Assembly (NCBI GenBank): GCA_030272585.1
Contig: BSYQ01000003.1
Coordinates: 1,674,001 to 1,738,000 of the forward strand
Reading direction: 5' to 3'
Length of the DNA: 64,000 bases
Origin: Bryopsis sp. KO-2023
Lineage: Eukaryota > Chlorophyta > Ulvophyceae > Bryopsidales > Bryopsidaceae
The notes under the pieces were generated by a model. That model ran no database searches. It was given only the letters and a program-made list of their open reading frames with translations, and was not told where the DNA came from. Shown piece after piece: positions 63,849-64,000 of the stretch; the first letter of the stretch is position 1; every line of letters begins with the position of its first letter. Position numbers and translations under genes: made by a program.

Positions 63849-64000
63849 ATGTCGTCGTTCCTTTGCCAGCAAGCTGGAAGTGGAGTGATTCCTCTCCAGT
63901 CCCGCGCTTTCTCTCCAGCGCCGGTTGCCCGTCTGGGTCGCGGTAGACGCACCCTCTCCGTTTGCAATGTAGCTTCCCCACCAGCAATGACACCGCTACC
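63849..64000 (+). CDS. Start of a plastid-targeted protein (transit peptide only)
   Basis: From ATG 63849 the frame stays open to the window edge (about 50 residues). The N-terminus is rich in Ser, Ala, Arg and Pro and poor in acidic residues, with an Arg cluster R-L-G-R-G-R-R-T-L-S followed by V-C-N-V-A, a typical stromal-processing context. No hydrophobic signal peptide precedes it, which argues against a complex secondary plastid. An F near the N-terminus (M-S-S-F) also occurs in glaucophyte and red algal transit peptides. The mature protein is outside the window. Confidence 0.6.
   Translation, partial: MSSFLCQQAGSGVIPLQSRAFSPAPVARLGRGRRTLSVCNVASPPAMTPL

Overview
This is nuclear DNA from an intron-rich eukaryote. 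Host genes have GT-AG introns of about 100-500 bp with many homopolymer and microsatellite tracts. An IFT46 gene implies cilia or flagella. A plastid-type transit peptide with no obvious signal peptide begins at the right edge. Together these suggest a flagellated alga, probably with a primary plastid (green lineage or glaucophyte). The sequence does not fix the lineage further.

Layout. 1-17.3 kb is a compact gene block: the 3' end of an unknown gene (+), a COQ7-family gene (-), IFT46 (+), the serine palmitoyltransferase subunit LCB1 (-), an aquaporin (+), a single-exon F-box/LRR protein (-) and the ER glucosyltransferase ALG6 (+). Two pairs are divergent with short shared promoters (COQ7/IFT46 and LCB1/aquaporin). 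For IFT46, LCB1, aquaporin, ALG6 and the hAT transposase, the exon phases I assigned sum to whole codons.

17.6-61.5 kb is one nested stack of transposable elements that can be resolved to the base by target-site duplications (TSDs). An autonomous-type hAT DNA transposon (18709-61491, 8-bp TSD GTGGAGGG, about 6.0 kb without inserts) took two chromodomain Ty3/gypsy elements. Chromovirus-1 lies on the minus strand (18872-26513, TSD CTCTG). Chromovirus-2 lies on the plus strand (31535-60620, TSD GCTCC) inside exon 1 of the hAT transposase gene. Chromovirus-1 carries a 465-bp hAT-type MITE. Chromovirus-2 carries a 1,025-bp MITE and a large non-coding LTR element, L1 (33255-51821). L1 carries a second, inverted member of its own family, L2 (42484-51755), inside its 3' LTR. 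After subtraction of the inserts the gag and pol frames of both chromoviruses stay open and LTR pairs look identical or nearly so, so the insertions look recent.

61.5-64 kb holds degraded coding-like fragments (EF-hand-like, ankyrin-like), a tRNA-like remnant, a palindromic repeat cluster and the start of a plastid-targeted protein.

Most unusual points: (1) chromovirus-1 has no CpG I could find in about 4.5 kb of pol and 3' UTR, while its gag and LTRs are CpG-rich; (2) tRNA-like B-box modules recur inside unrelated mobile elements, including a divergent pair with TATA-like leaders; (3) chromovirus-2 has an extra 3' ORF with a coiled coil and RING-like Cys/His spacing; (4) the COQ7-family protein appears to have lost four of six di-iron ligands.
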